Below are positions 9,139 through 18,151 of a stretch of 47,295 nt of DNA, piece after piece. This DNA is from Planctomycetota bacterium. Lineage in GTDB: Bacteria > Planctomycetota > UBA8108 > JACQVS01. Made by a program: the position numbers and the translations under genes. The notes beneath the pieces are model-generated. The model saw nothing but the letters and a program-made list of their open reading frames with translations. It ran no database searches and was not told where the DNA came from. Position 1 is the stretch's first letter; each line of letters opens with the position of its first letter. The stretch spans positions 1-47,295 of the forward strand of contig JANQLS010000201.1 in the NCBI GenBank assembly GCA_028280485.1, written 5' to 3'.

Positions 9139-9444
9139 ATGGGTGAAAGGCTTCGAGTTTCCCCGGAAGGGCATCTCAAAATTCCTGATAAAATGCGGGA
9201 AAAATTGGGTTGGAAAACTGGAGCATACTTAGAATGCGTGATCCAGGATGGTGTGCTGACCTTATCTGAAGTCGATGTCGATCTCTTTGAAGAGGCTTTG
9301 AAAAAGCCCGATGAAGGGTCTTTCGACGAGATCATGAAGCGCCAGGCTGAAGAAAAAGAAAAAGCATTCGACCTTTTTGATAAAAAAATTCAAGAACCCC
9401 CCGAGGAAGTACGTCCTGAAGATAAGCCGGGATTTTGGGACTAA
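9139..9444 (+). CDS. AbrB/MazE/SpoVT-type DNA-binding protein, orphan
   Basis: This is a short protein of 101 residues from the ATG at 9139 (TTG at 9130 in frame is an alternative that adds three residues). The N-terminal 45 residues, RLRVSPEGHLKIPDKMREKLGW onward, match the swapped-hairpin AbrB fold of transition regulators and MazE/VapB antitoxins. The rest is acidic and helical, rich in Glu and Lys, and ends GFWD. In antitoxins such a tail wraps the toxin, but no toxin gene (PIN, MazF or similar) follows: the next ORF is a 759-residue lipoprotein. It is more likely a stand-alone regulator, or an antitoxin that has lost its partner. Confidence 0.72.
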   Translation: MGERLRVSPEGHLKIPDKMREKLGWKTGAYLECVIQDGVLTLSEVDVDLFEEALKKPDEGSFDEIMKRQAEEKEKAFDLFDKKIQEPPEEVRPEDKPGFWD

Positions 9445-9501
9445 CCTTCTTTCAATATCAGGCAGGCTCTATTTTTTCCTATTTTTAACTGGGAGGCTGG
9501 T

Positions 9502-11781
9502 TTGATTGTTTCAAATCAAACTCAATTAGTGATTCGATCGCTTCTGAGTACAGTGTTCATTGGTTTGATCATCTACAGTGTTGGATGCTCAAAACCGTCA
9601 GATCAGGCGAAGGACCAACCACCCGCAGAGGGATCTTTCTTCTTTAAGGAAGAAGTGAAACTTCGTTTTGGGATCACTAAAAATTTCGATTTGAACGCTT
9701 GGAATTCCGTTGAGATTTCCCTGGTGAATCGGGGGAAAGGTGATTTTGATGGAACCGTGGGAATTAAGGCTCTGGCCTTCGATGAGCAGAGAACGGAATG
9801 GATTCCCGCCAATGGGATCCACCGTCAAGTTCATATTCCGGGCGGTGAACCTCGTACCTACTCCTTCCTCTATAAAATCTACGGTGGAGCCAAAGTTCTC
9901 GTCTCTTTGGATGGTAAAGATTTCAGGAAGAACTATGAGTTCTATATCAGCCAGTCTCCGAAGATCGGTCGGCTTCGTATGTTGGCTGTTTCCGGTTTCG
10001 GGAGTCGCAACCAGACCGTAGAGTTCACCTCCAAGCTCGGTTCTGATTTTGAGACCTTCGCTAAGCCGGTCACTCATTTTTCGGAGTACACTCGTGATCT
10101 CTTAGCCACCAAAGCCGTAACTTTTGACACGGTTCTTCCCGATAGGCTTCCCCTGATGGGAGAAGCTCTCGATTCTTATCAATTGATTATTCTTCATGGA
10201 ATCAACCCGAGTACCGTTCCTCTGAACAAAATCGAAGCCCTCATCGAATGGGTTCGGCGAGGGGGAACGTTATTAGCTTACCCCGATGATACTTGGATTT
10301 CTCAAGTCCCTCTGAGCCTTCAAGCAGCGTTAGGGATTCAACTCGATGGGTCGATTCCTTCCCCGAAGCTTTCACGGGAAGTTCTTCCGCTTTTGAGCGA
10401 TGGAGCTAGCGAACTCTATAAAAACATGGGTCCTCGTGAAGGTACCCAAGTCTTTTCGGAGGGTTTGGTTTACTACAATCAATTAGGCGCAGGGGCGACC
10501 TACACTTATGGATTTAGCCTCTCCGACGGATCGGGAACCAGCGCTGCTTCCAATCTCCAAGCGAAGACCGCTCGTTACGCCTTAGCGCGAGCCGAGTCCT
10601 TTCCTGGGATGCCTTACACGGCCATTCGAGCGGTGGAGCAAGACAGTCCTGCCATTTTATTTGGCTTATGTGGATTTCAGATTCCCGGGGCGGGTCAGGT
10701 CGCATGGTCGTTTATAGCGTATCTGCTCTTCGGATTCTTTATTCCCTTTTTCGTGTTCTTGAAACTCAAAAAACGGGAATGGACTTTCGTTGTCATCCTT
10801 CTCTTTTCTCTCTTTGGAACAGTCGGAATTTATCAGTTTGGCCTCCTCGCCAGCTTGGAAGAACTCGAAGTGGATGAAATCAGCTTTTTCCGTTTTCACA
10901 AAGACGGAAAGACGGCAGAGGTCGCCAGCCTCCTGGGAATCATCGACCCCAGTATGTCGCGAGTGAAACTCAATCTGGCCGCGGATGACAAGAGCGAAGC
11001 CTCCCTTTACGAAGGAGCAGACTCCCTCTTATACCAACCCTTGAGAGGTGAGATCTCTTCGATGGATTGGCGTAATACCGTTCGCCCCATCCCCATTCCT
11101 CGCTGGAGCCAGTCCACGGAAGATGGCCGCCCTCGTGAATCTAAAACTAAGAATTTATACCCGAATTCAATGGGTTACAGCCGTATCGATTACCGAACGA
11201 CGTTTAAATCTTCTTGGTACAACTTAGTTGAAGATGGCTCCTCGACGATTCAAGTCAGCAATCCATTCCAGAATACATTACGTGTTTATTTAATGCGGGA
11301 AGGACGCTATCAATTTGTGCGCAAGCTCAGCCCTGGAGAATCGGATTCCTTTCTAAGCCCCATCGTTAAAAAAGACGGAAACCTCCAAGGAACTTGGAGC
11401 AAAGATTTCAATTTCTCCAATGAATTTTGGAATCGCTACCGCGGTTACTACTACGGGCATAGCAATAGCTATAACCAAAATAGAGACTCTTTCCCATCGG
11501 ATCCCTTTATGGAGGCTCTTTCGAAACTCAGCCTCCAAGCGATCGCTGAGCCTCAAGAGATCGGGGCCATGCGGAAGCAAAATCATTGGAATAATCGGGG
11601 AGTGGCTACATCCAGTGCCTCCTCAAATAAAAAATCTGAATTCGACTCGATTCGACACCTCGAACCCACCTTACTTTTAGGGGTAGTCGAGGGAACGATC
11701 AGCCCTCTCGAAATCGATGATCGGTCTTTTAAAAGAAAGGGTAGTACGTTCTTGGTCGTGGAGCTCCCAGTGAAAGAGTGA
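9502..11781 (+). CDS. Membrane-anchored lipoprotein with GATase-like fold, ABC-2 exporter accessory
   Basis: This 759-residue protein starts at TTG, supported by GGGAGG five bases upstream. A signal peptide ends YSVGCSKP, a good lipobox. The outer part carries a beta domain and then a class I glutamine-amidotransferase-like fold (about 215-260: YQLIILHGINPSTVP and LIEWVRRGGTLLAYPD) without an obvious catalytic Cys, as in the non-enzymatic GATase-like proteins that accompany ABC-2 exporters (GldG-like context). Two helices at about 400-420 and 430-450 follow, then a large C-terminal domain ending in a Ser/Asn/Tyr-rich stretch (YYYGHSNSYNQNRDS). It directly precedes an ATPase and two permeases on the same strand and is likely part of that exporter. 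The exact family is not certain. Confidence 0.7.
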   Translation: MIVSNQTQLVIRSLLSTVFIGLIIYSVGCSKPSDQAKDQPPAEGSFFFKEEVKLRFGITKNFDLNAWNSVEISLVNRGKGDFDGTVGIKALAFDEQRTEWIPANGIHRQVHIPGGEPRTYSFLYKIYGGAKVLVSLDGKDFRKNYEFYISQSPKIGRLRMLAVSGFGSRNQTVEFTSKLGSDFETFAKPVTHFSEYTRDLLATKAVTFDTVLPDRLPLMGEALDSYQLIILHGINPSTVPLNKIEALIEWVRRGGTLLAYPDDTWISQVPLSLQAALGIQLDGSIPSPKLSREVLPLLSDGASELYKNMGPREGTQVFSEGLVYYNQLGAGATYTYGFSLSDGSGTSAASNLQAKTARYALARAESFPGMPYTAIRAVEQDSPAILFGLCGFQIPGAGQVAWSFIAYLLFGFFIPFFVFLKLKKREWTFVVILLFSLFGTVGIYQFGLLASLEELEVDEISFFRFHKDGKTAEVASLLGIIDPSMSRVKLNLAADDKSEASLYEGADSLLYQPLRGEISSMDWRNTVRPIPIPRWSQSTEDGRPRESKTKNLYPNSMGYSRIDYRTTFKSSWYNLVEDGSSTIQVSNPFQNTLRVYLMREGRYQFVRKLSPGESDSFLSPIVKKDGNLQGTWSKDFNFSNEFWNRYRGYYYGHSNSYNQNRDSFPSDPFMEALSKLSLQAIAEPQEIGAMRKQNHWNNRGVATSSASSNKKSEFDSIRHLEPTLLLGVVEGTISPLEIDDRSFKRKGSTFLVVELPVKE

Positions 11782-11871
11782 TTTGAACGTGCGATCCCAC
11801 AAACAGTTGTCGGGTAAATAACCCCAGGCTTAATATCCAGGACTTAAGAATTAGAACTTAAGGAACAGAAA

Positions 11872-12963
11872 TTGAACGAAGAACATTCTCTCCAGCCCGA
11901 GACTCCGGAAATCGATAACGGAGAACCATCGACTTCAGATGGAGAAACCCGCTCGGAGGCTTCTCAAAACGAAAGTTCTTTGCCGCACGCAGAACCTAAG
12001 GAAGAGGCCTCCGCTCCGGAGCGGAACGTCGCAGTTAAGATTCGAGGGTTAACTAAAAACTACGGCAATCATCTCGCCTTAGATAAATTAGATCTCGACA
12101 TCCATCAAGGGGATATCTTCGGATACATCGGTCCTAATGGAGCGGGTAAAACGACCACGATCAGAATTTTAGCGGCTTTGCTTTGGCCGAGTTCAGGATC
12201 GGCTCAAGTGGAAGGGGTGGACGTCGTTAAAAATCCTTTCCGAATTAAAGAACTCGTCGGTTACATGCCGGATGCCTTCGGCGTCTACGACAATATGACT
12301 CTTCACGAGTACCTCGATTTCTTCGGAGCGGCGTATCGTATTCCCCGTAAGAAACGTCGCCAAGTGATCGAAGATGTATTAGAACTCACCGATCTCGGCC
12401 CCAAGCGTCAAGATCAAGTCAGTGCGTTCTCTCGCGGTATGAAGCAGCGAGCTTGTTTAGCAAAAACTCTTCTTCACGATCCCAAAGTCTTGATTTTGGA
12501 TGAGCCCGCCTCGGGTTTAGATCCTCGAGCCCGGATCGAATTTCGTGAACTCCTAAAAGAGCTTCAAAGGATGGGGAAGACGATCATCGTGTCATCTCAC
12601 ATTCTGACTGAACTCTCGACGATTTGTAACACTGTTGGCATCATCGAAACAGGGAACTTGGTCGCCGCCGGGGATGTAGAAAGTATTTTGGCAAGTTTGA
12701 GAACGAGTCGTGAATTTACGATTAAGCTTCTCGATAAGGCTTCCATCGATCAGGCAGAAGAAATCATCGAGAAGTGTAAGGGTGTAAAGTCCGTTGAAAA
12801 ATTAGGCGGTAGCTTGCGCGTGATGATCGATGCCACCGAACCAGAGATCGCCGATATGGTGAGGGCTCTCAATGAAGCGAAGGTTGCGTTCACCGAATTC
12901 CGTGAAGAACAAGTCGACTTGGAAACCGCCTTCATGACCCTCACTCAGGGGAGGTTGGCTTGA
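11872..12963 (+). CDS. ABC-2 exporter ATPase (CcmA/COG1131 type)
   Basis: This is a stand-alone ATPase of 363 residues that would energise the permeases encoded downstream. Walker A GPNGAGKTT lies at about 87-95, followed by the signature-like SRGMKQR, Walker B LILDEPASGLDP and a switch His in SSHILTEL. The C-terminal 70 residues form the extra domain common in ABC-2 ATPases. The first 50 residues are an unusual acidic, Ser/Glu/Pro-rich and probably disordered extension that the family normally lacks. The start is TTG with AAGGA upstream. The stop TGA overlaps the TTG start of the next gene (TTGA), so the two are translationally coupled. Confidence 0.93.
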   Translation: MNEEHSLQPETPEIDNGEPSTSDGETRSEASQNESSLPHAEPKEEASAPERNVAVKIRGLTKNYGNHLALDKLDLDIHQGDIFGYIGPNGAGKTTTIRILAALLWPSSGSAQVEGVDVVKNPFRIKELVGYMPDAFGVYDNMTLHEYLDFFGAAYRIPRKKRRQVIEDVLELTDLGPKRQDQVSAFSRGMKQRACLAKTLLHDPKVLILDEPASGLDPRARIEFRELLKELQRMGKTIIVSSHILTELSTICNTVGIIETGNLVAAGDVESILASLRTSREFTIKLLDKASIDQAEEIIEKCKGVKSVEKLGGSLRVMIDATEPEIADMVRALNEAKVAFTEFREEQVDLETAFMTLTQGRLA

Positions 12964-14921
12964 CCGAAGCGAGTTCCCCCTCAACTTCGAACCTCACTTC
13001 CCTTCTCAGTTCACCGCTGGTGATTCTCAACTGGGTAAAATCATTCTTGGTGGGAATATGGGATGCGTTTTTTAATAACGCACTCATCAAAAGAGAAGTC
13101 ATGGCGATGCTCCGCCTGAAGCGGGTGTTTTGGATCGTCGTTATCGGAGTTGCGGGAACTGCATTCATTCCATTATTCAATTGGCCCCATCAAAATCAAA
13201 ACTTGATCAATCCGATGCGGGGTCGAGAGCTGTACTTGGCTTGCATCATGGTTCAGTTGATCGGGGGAGCGTTGATCCTACCCGCCTTTACTGCGGGTTC
13301 CTTCGCAGGGGAAAGAGAACGAGATACTTACGAACTCTTACACACGACCTTCCTCTCTCCCTTTGCCATTATCGTGGCGAAACTTCTCGCTTCGGTGAGC
13401 TTCCTGCTGATTTACATGATCGCGGCTGCTCCTGCCGTTATCTTCATTTACCTCCAAGGTGGAATCGAATTTTCGATGGTCACCGATACCTACGGCATGA
13501 CAATCGCTGGTATCTTGAGTTTGGCCATGGTGGCGTTGACCGTCTCCGCCCGCTGTCGAAAATCTCTTCACGCTTTATTGAGGGGATTCTTTTGGATCAT
13601 CTTTTGGGGTGGGGGAGTTCAGCTTCTCGTCATGTTAATCACGATGATCATTTGGGAGTTAGGAGGAGCACGGGGAGGTCCACCGAATTGGCTGATGCTT
13701 TTTATGTGTAGTAGCCCCTTATTCTCCGTTGCCTTTTCTATTTTGCCCGCTGGGATTACGCCTCCGGCCATGATGACGATCAGCGGAATTTACTACACCT
13801 ACGCAGCCGTTATTGGTGGAGGGCATCTCCTTTACCTCATTTGGCGAGTCAGGTCAGTGTCCTTTAAGGATGTTCGCCCGTGGGAATTAAAGCTTCTAAA
13901 GGGAATTTTGCCTTTCTTTGCATTTATTCTTGGTGGTTGGATCCTACGAAGGCTTGTGAAGTTTGTTATTCCTGCTTGGTACGATGAAACTCACACCAAG
14001 GGGGATCGCATTCGAAGACCCATCTTAGTCAAGGCCGCCATGTACCTTGGGCGCATCGGAATCCCCTTATTCCGCAACCCAGTCTTTATGAAAGAGATCC
14101 GAAGCGAGTTTTTCGGAAAGGTTTGGTACCTTCGCCTTACGATCGTAGTGCCCATGTTGATCTTTGGGCTGGTCATGTTGATTCCTAACACTTACACCGA
14201 CAATTTCAACGTCATGGGAGTCATTCTCATGATCGTCATATCATTCTTGCTTCCAGGGATTCTCTCCACCGCAATTCCACGTGAGGTCGAAAACGGAAAT
14301 CTCGATTTACTTCGCGGGACATTGACTCCTCTCCACCAGATTTTTGCGGGAAAGATGACGGGAGGTCTATTTGGTATCTTCGGAATCCTTCTGGGTTCGT
14401 TTTCGGTGATGTGGTTCTATTCCACCTTAGCTGTTCTCTTTCCCAACCTTCATAACCATCGCTGGAATCAAAATATTCGTGTCGATTTTTCAACTGCCTT
14501 CGAGATGTACATCGCGAATTTTATGATTTTGGTTTTGGTCTTCAGTCTCACCATCGCCTTCTTGGTTGCGGTTTCATTTTTCTTTACTTCCCTTTGCAAA
14601 AGAAATTTATCCGCACTTTTGAGTACATACGGATCGATCCTCGCTTGCTTCATGGTCATTCCCATTATCTTTGGTTTCATCGTAGGCGCGACTAACAGTA
14701 GTGACATGTGGTGGTTGCCGGAAGGACTCAGTCCGGTCTCCACTTGGGTCCAAGGAATTGAACAGTTCTATCGGTCTGTCCGCTGGAATAATAATAATTA
14801 TGACTTTTCGGAAAAAATTCCGATGTTCGTCACTTTTGTATTCTTCTACGGCACGATGACCTCCCTCTTCATTGCGGGGGGGATCTCCCTGATGAACTAC
14901 CGGCACGCTCGGGATCGTTAG
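12960..14921 (+). CDS. ABC-2 type permease, internally duplicated (first of pair)
   Basis: This 653-residue inner-membrane protein has about 12 or more hydrophobic segments. Two ABC-2 permease halves can be seen. The first has ALIKREVMAMLRLKRVFW and later GERERDTYELLHTTFLSP; the second has PVFMKEIRSEFFGKVWYLR and later PREVENGNLDLLRGTLTP. The parallel order of these motifs indicates an internal duplication and fusion. It is coupled to the ATPase by a TTGA overlap and followed after 64 bases by a homologous permease, so the complex is probably one ATPase dimer with two fused permeases. Substrate unknown. Confidence 0.85.
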   Translation: MTEASSPSTSNLTSLLSSPLVILNWVKSFLVGIWDAFFNNALIKREVMAMLRLKRVFWIVVIGVAGTAFIPLFNWPHQNQNLINPMRGRELYLACIMVQLIGGALILPAFTAGSFAGERERDTYELLHTTFLSPFAIIVAKLLASVSFLLIYMIAAAPAVIFIYLQGGIEFSMVTDTYGMTIAGILSLAMVALTVSARCRKSLHALLRGFFWIIFWGGGVQLLVMLITMIIWELGGARGGPPNWLMLFMCSSPLFSVAFSILPAGITPPAMMTISGIYYTYAAVIGGGHLLYLIWRVRSVSFKDVRPWELKLLKGILPFFAFILGGWILRRLVKFVIPAWYDETHTKGDRIRRPILVKAAMYLGRIGIPLFRNPVFMKEIRSEFFGKVWYLRLTIVVPMLIFGLVMLIPNTYTDNFNVMGVILMIVISFLLPGILSTAIPREVENGNLDLLRGTLTPLHQIFAGKMTGGLFGIFGILLGSFSVMWFYSTLAVLFPNLHNHRWNQNIRVDFSTAFEMYIANFMILVLVFSLTIAFLVAVSFFFTSLCKRNLSALLSTYGSILACFMVIPIIFGFIVGATNSSDMWWLPEGLSPVSTWVQGIEQFYRSVRWNNNNYDFSEKIPMFVTFVFFYGTMTSLFIAGGISLMNYRHARDR

Positions 14922-14985
14922 AGTTTCTGACGTCGAACTTAAATACTTATTTCTTCTCCTAGGGTAGTTCTCGAGGGCTTCCGAA

Positions 14986-16833
14986 TTGAAACAAACTTTG
15001 CACTCCTTCATTCAATTTTTTAAATCCCCACTTTGGCGAAAGCTCTCTTGGATTTTTGGAGCTCCACTGCTTCTAGCCATCTACCACTCACACCCTATTC
15101 TAAAGCGCGAACTGATCGCTACGCTCAGAACGAAGCGAGCGTTTTGGTTGTTGTTTATCGTGGTGGGCGTTTCGGGCTTGATCGCCATTTCGGTTTGGCC
15201 TCGGGAAGCGCAGGGAATGTCGGATATGCATAAGATGCAGATCTTTACTTCCTTTAACTACTCGCTCCTCATCGGGATTTTTCTTTTTGTTCCGGCATTT
15301 ACCTCTGGGGCTATATCTCGCGAGAGAGAAGAAGGGACTTACGAACTTCTCTATACAACCTTATTGCCCCCTTCATCGATCATTCTGGCTAAGATCGGTT
15401 CTTCAGCGGGATATATTCTTCTCATCTTAGCTTCTACTTTACCGATCGCCTGCTTGTTTAATCTCATCGGGGGAATCTCCTTTGAGATGATCACTCAGGC
15501 TTATTGGGTGATCTTCTTGACGGTGGTCACAGCCAGTTTTGTTTGCTTGGCTCAATCGATGCGGGCAAAAAGTACGGCGCAGTCCGCTGTGGGCGGAATC
15601 GTCTGGATGCTGTTGTGGTATTTAGCATTCCCCATTCTGATGGGGTTGGTATGGATGCTGATTTCGCACATCTTAAGAGAGATTGGTTATATCGATCGAT
15701 CGTTCATGAGGACGTCTCAGGAGTATGTGTGGATGACGATGGCGAGTCTCTCTCCCTTCTTTGTCTTAGGGGCCGTCGTCAATCCTTTAGGGGGAATCGG
15801 TGGGGGACTCCCATTTGATCCTTTAATTCTCTTCACTTATTTTTGGTTAGCCTTAACTCTCCTTCACTTTATTTACTTAGGAAGGAAAGTGAGGAAGCCG
15901 GATTTGCCTACGGGAGAAGGGCGTCGCTTATTCTTTTTTAAGAGAGCACCCATAAATCGTGTTGTTAGGAAAGTAAAAAGATCTATCGCCACAAAGCTGT
16001 TTATCCATTTAGGCGAGTCGGGAGCTTTTCTTTTTTCTAATCCTGTTTTTCAAAAAGAAATTAAATCGGAGTTCTTCGGTAAGATTTGGTACCGAAGGCT
16101 TAACTTTTGGATTTTATTTATTATTAACTGCATCCTACTCATATTTATCAATTTAGAATTTCCCGGTTACGAAGCAAAGCTGGGATTTCCAATTTATATT
16201 TTACTGATCGCCTTGACGGCCATGCTACCGAGTAGTTGCGCGAGTTCATTTCCCAGAGAGATTGAGCGAGGGAATTTAGATTTACTTCGTGGAACCCGAC
16301 TTTCTCTTTCACAAGTTTTAGATGGAAAAGCATTGGCCGGGTATTACGCGGTCATGGGACCCTTCTTCGCAACCGTGGCAGCTTGGCTGGTCATGGGAGT
16401 CTTTATCTTTGATTCCGAGAAGTTTGCGAGAGCTTTGATTCACATCCCCATGTTGATGGTCTTTATGTTCGTCGCAGCGAGTTTCTTCATCGCCCTCTCT
16501 TGTCTCGCTTCTGCGATTTTTAAAAAATCACTCGGAGCCATCCTCGGAACTTACGTAACAATCTTAGCTCTCTATTTATTTTTACCCATCATTTTGGGAA
16601 TCATGGGTTTCTATAGAGGAAGTACGGAGGGGACGAAAATTTTACTGGCAGCAACGAACCCCTATTTTGCCTTAGGGAATGTGATTGAAGGACTCGATCG
16701 GCGCAGATCTTATGGATCAGATGACAGTGTCGAAATGTATGTGGCTTTTCTGTTCGGTCACGGTTTAGCGGCCATTTTGCTTTACGTTATCGCCCGGAAT
16801 GCAATTCGATCTCGATTGGAGCGTGATCAGTGA
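14986..16833 (+). CDS. ABC-2 type permease, internally duplicated (second of pair)
   Basis: This 615-residue membrane protein is a paralogue of the preceding permease with the same two-half layout. The first half has PILKRELIATLRTKRAFW and REREEGTYELLYTTLLPP; the second has PVFQKEIKSEFFGKIWYRR and PREIERGNLDLLRGTRLS. It starts at TTG, in line with the TTG starts of the other genes of this cluster, with CGAGGG upstream. Tandem gene duplication after the internal fusion is the simplest history. It probably forms a heteromeric channel with the upstream paralogue. The substrate is not apparent. Confidence 0.85.
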   Translation: MKQTLHSFIQFFKSPLWRKLSWIFGAPLLLAIYHSHPILKRELIATLRTKRAFWLLFIVVGVSGLIAISVWPREAQGMSDMHKMQIFTSFNYSLLIGIFLFVPAFTSGAISREREEGTYELLYTTLLPPSSIILAKIGSSAGYILLILASTLPIACLFNLIGGISFEMITQAYWVIFLTVVTASFVCLAQSMRAKSTAQSAVGGIVWMLLWYLAFPILMGLVWMLISHILREIGYIDRSFMRTSQEYVWMTMASLSPFFVLGAVVNPLGGIGGGLPFDPLILFTYFWLALTLLHFIYLGRKVRKPDLPTGEGRRLFFFKRAPINRVVRKVKRSIATKLFIHLGESGAFLFSNPVFQKEIKSEFFGKIWYRRLNFWILFIINCILLIFINLEFPGYEAKLGFPIYILLIALTAMLPSSCASSFPREIERGNLDLLRGTRLSLSQVLDGKALAGYYAVMGPFFATVAAWLVMGVFIFDSEKFARALIHIPMLMVFMFVAASFFIALSCLASAIFKKSLGAILGTYVTILALYLFLPIILGIMGFYRGSTEGTKILLAATNPYFALGNVIEGLDRRRSYGSDDSVEMYVAFLFGHGLAAILLYVIARNAIRSRLERDQ

Positions 16834-16890
16834 TTGTTGAGAATTGGAATTATTTTTCAGACTCTTCTCGATTTCATTATGGGTAATTAA

Positions 16891-17037
16891 TTGGAAGAAT
16901 TCTCAGGAATAAACCTTGTTGCGGTAATCCTAATTCCTTCACTTCTTTACGGATGGGCTAATTCAATTCGAAAGTCATATAACGAGATTGAACCTACCCA
17001 CTCCACAGGTTCGGAGCTCGCTGAACCCGTGGAGTGA
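16891..17037 (+). CDS. Possible 48-residue membrane miniprotein
   Basis: A short frame from TTG to TGA encodes 48 residues with one hydrophobic segment (INLVAVILIPSLLYGWA) followed by a polar tail (EIEPTHSTGSELAEPVE). It lies 57 bases after the last ABC permease on the same strand. Its 3' half coincides with an 84-bp repeat that recurs at 47132-47215, where the same frame stays open but has no standard start codon. There is no clear Shine-Dalgarno. Because the repeat alone could leave an accidental open frame, I hold this lightly. Confidence 0.25.
   Translation: MEEFSGINLVAVILIPSLLYGWANSIRKSYNEIEPTHSTGSELAEPVE
16943..17026 (+). repeat. 84-bp dispersed repeat, copy 1
   Basis: This segment matches 47132-47215 in the same orientation with roughly a dozen scattered substitutions and no gaps. 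The end of the repeat forms a hairpin with sequence just beyond it: CACTCCACAGGTTC (about 17000-17013) can pair with GAACCCGTGGAGTG (about 17023-17036) with a single mismatch. It is probably a small extragenic element, not a gene. Confidence 0.75.
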
Positions 17038-17176
17038 TCAGGTTTTAAAACTGATTTTCGTTCCTCGAACTAGGCTTGCCCCGTTTTAATGGAATGAAAA
17101 GTTTTAATATCGGTACAAATTAAACGACCGCGATATTTCGTTTTAATTATTTCCCCTCAAGACCTGTTTTAAATCG

Positions 17177-17998
17177 TCAAGCGGCCTTCCAACGCCCCTC
17201 TAGCTCCTGGATCCGAGAGGTCAAGGGAGGATGACTTTGTGCATAAGGCGAATGCGAAATATGAGCCGCCGTATGTTCAGGAGTTCCGGCTTGAAGTTCT
17301 TTGAGGAAACGAATGTAGGCTTGAGGTGAATAATCGGCTTTGTGGGCGAGTTCGCTTCCGAAGATGTCGGCTTCTAATTCTTTTTGAGTCCCGTATCCTT
17401 CACCCGAGTTGATAAAGTTTTCAATCGCATTACCGACTGGGGCTAAAAGAGGATTTCTTCCCAAAGTTAAAAGTCGAATCCCCGCTTGCATCGCCTTAGC
17501 TCGGGCTTGGTCTTTGATTGCGTGGCGTTTGTCGATATGGGCGACTTCATGTCCGATCACTCCGGCTAAGCGATTGTCGTCTCCACCGATGAGCCTCAAC
17601 ATGCCTGAAGTTAAAAAGATATTGCCGCCAGGGATAGCCCAAGTGTTGATAGCGTCAGATTCGAGCACGCAAAAACGATAGGGCAGTTCGTTCCGCTTAG
17701 CGGAAGCGATCAGGCGTTCTCCGATTCGTATGACCCGCGCTTGTAGCGTAGCATCCTGGGAGATCGGGTATTCACTTAAAATATGTTGGCTTAGGGCTTC
17801 TCCCCATTGAGTCTCGTATTTGGAGATCGCACTCCCAGGAATTTCTTCGTCTGAGAGGATTTCATTTCCCGCATCCTTGACTTCACCCAGCTTTCGGCCT
17901 AGCTTCTTAGAGACCTTTGGAATGTTTTGGGAGAAGAAGACCAGCCAAATCAATCCTACGACAATCAAGACGATGAGAATCTTTTGAGGACTTAGCAT
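17177..17998 (-). CDS. M48-family zinc metallopeptidase, membrane anchored
   Basis: This 273-residue protease has an N-terminal hydrophobic anchor (ILIVLIVVGLIWLVFF), so the catalytic part should face the periplasm. The zinc motif HEVAH lies at 150-154 inside VIGHEVAHIDKRHA, and the third ligand is probably Glu207 in ELEAD. The layout resembles BepA/LoiP/YcaL-type peptidases that remove misfolded envelope proteins. The C-terminal part ends SHPPLTSRIQEL, typical of the family. It is transcribed alone, divergent from the rhomboid gene at 18152. An AT-rich imperfect hairpin around 17118-17148 could be its terminator. Confidence 0.92.
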   Translation of the reverse strand: MLSPQKILIVLIVVGLIWLVFFSQNIPKVSKKLGRKLGEVKDAGNEILSDEEIPGSAISKYETQWGEALSQHILSEYPISQDATLQARVIRIGERLIASAKRNELPYRFCVLESDAINTWAIPGGNIFLTSGMLRLIGGDDNRLAGVIGHEVAHIDKRHAIKDQARAKAMQAGIRLLTLGRNPLLAPVGNAIENFINSGEGYGTQKELEADIFGSELAHKADYSPQAYIRFLKELQAGTPEHTAAHISHSPYAQSHPPLTSRIQELEGRWKAA

Positions 17999-18151
17999 GT
18001 TTTAACTGGACCTAGCTAACATTCGATATCACTCTTGGATTGTCTGGCTCGCAAGAAATTGAGACGTTCACCGCTTCCCATCGAGCAGAATCAGAACAAA
18101 AGAATATCACAGTAAGAAATTGAAATACGCACGAGATAGTAGATTACCATA

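Noticed and set aside
9139..9444. Toxin-antitoxin operon
   Set aside because: The AbrB-like gene has no toxin on either side; neighbours are lysS and a large lipoprotein gene.
13130..13711. 193-residue ORF inside the first ABC-2 permease
   Set aside because: It is in another frame of a well-supported membrane protein gene and has the Arg/His-rich composition typical of shadow frames.
16995..17030. tRNA T-arm suggested by GGTTCGGAGCTCGC
   Set aside because: No cloverleaf can be drawn around it, and the segment is part of an 84-bp repeat.
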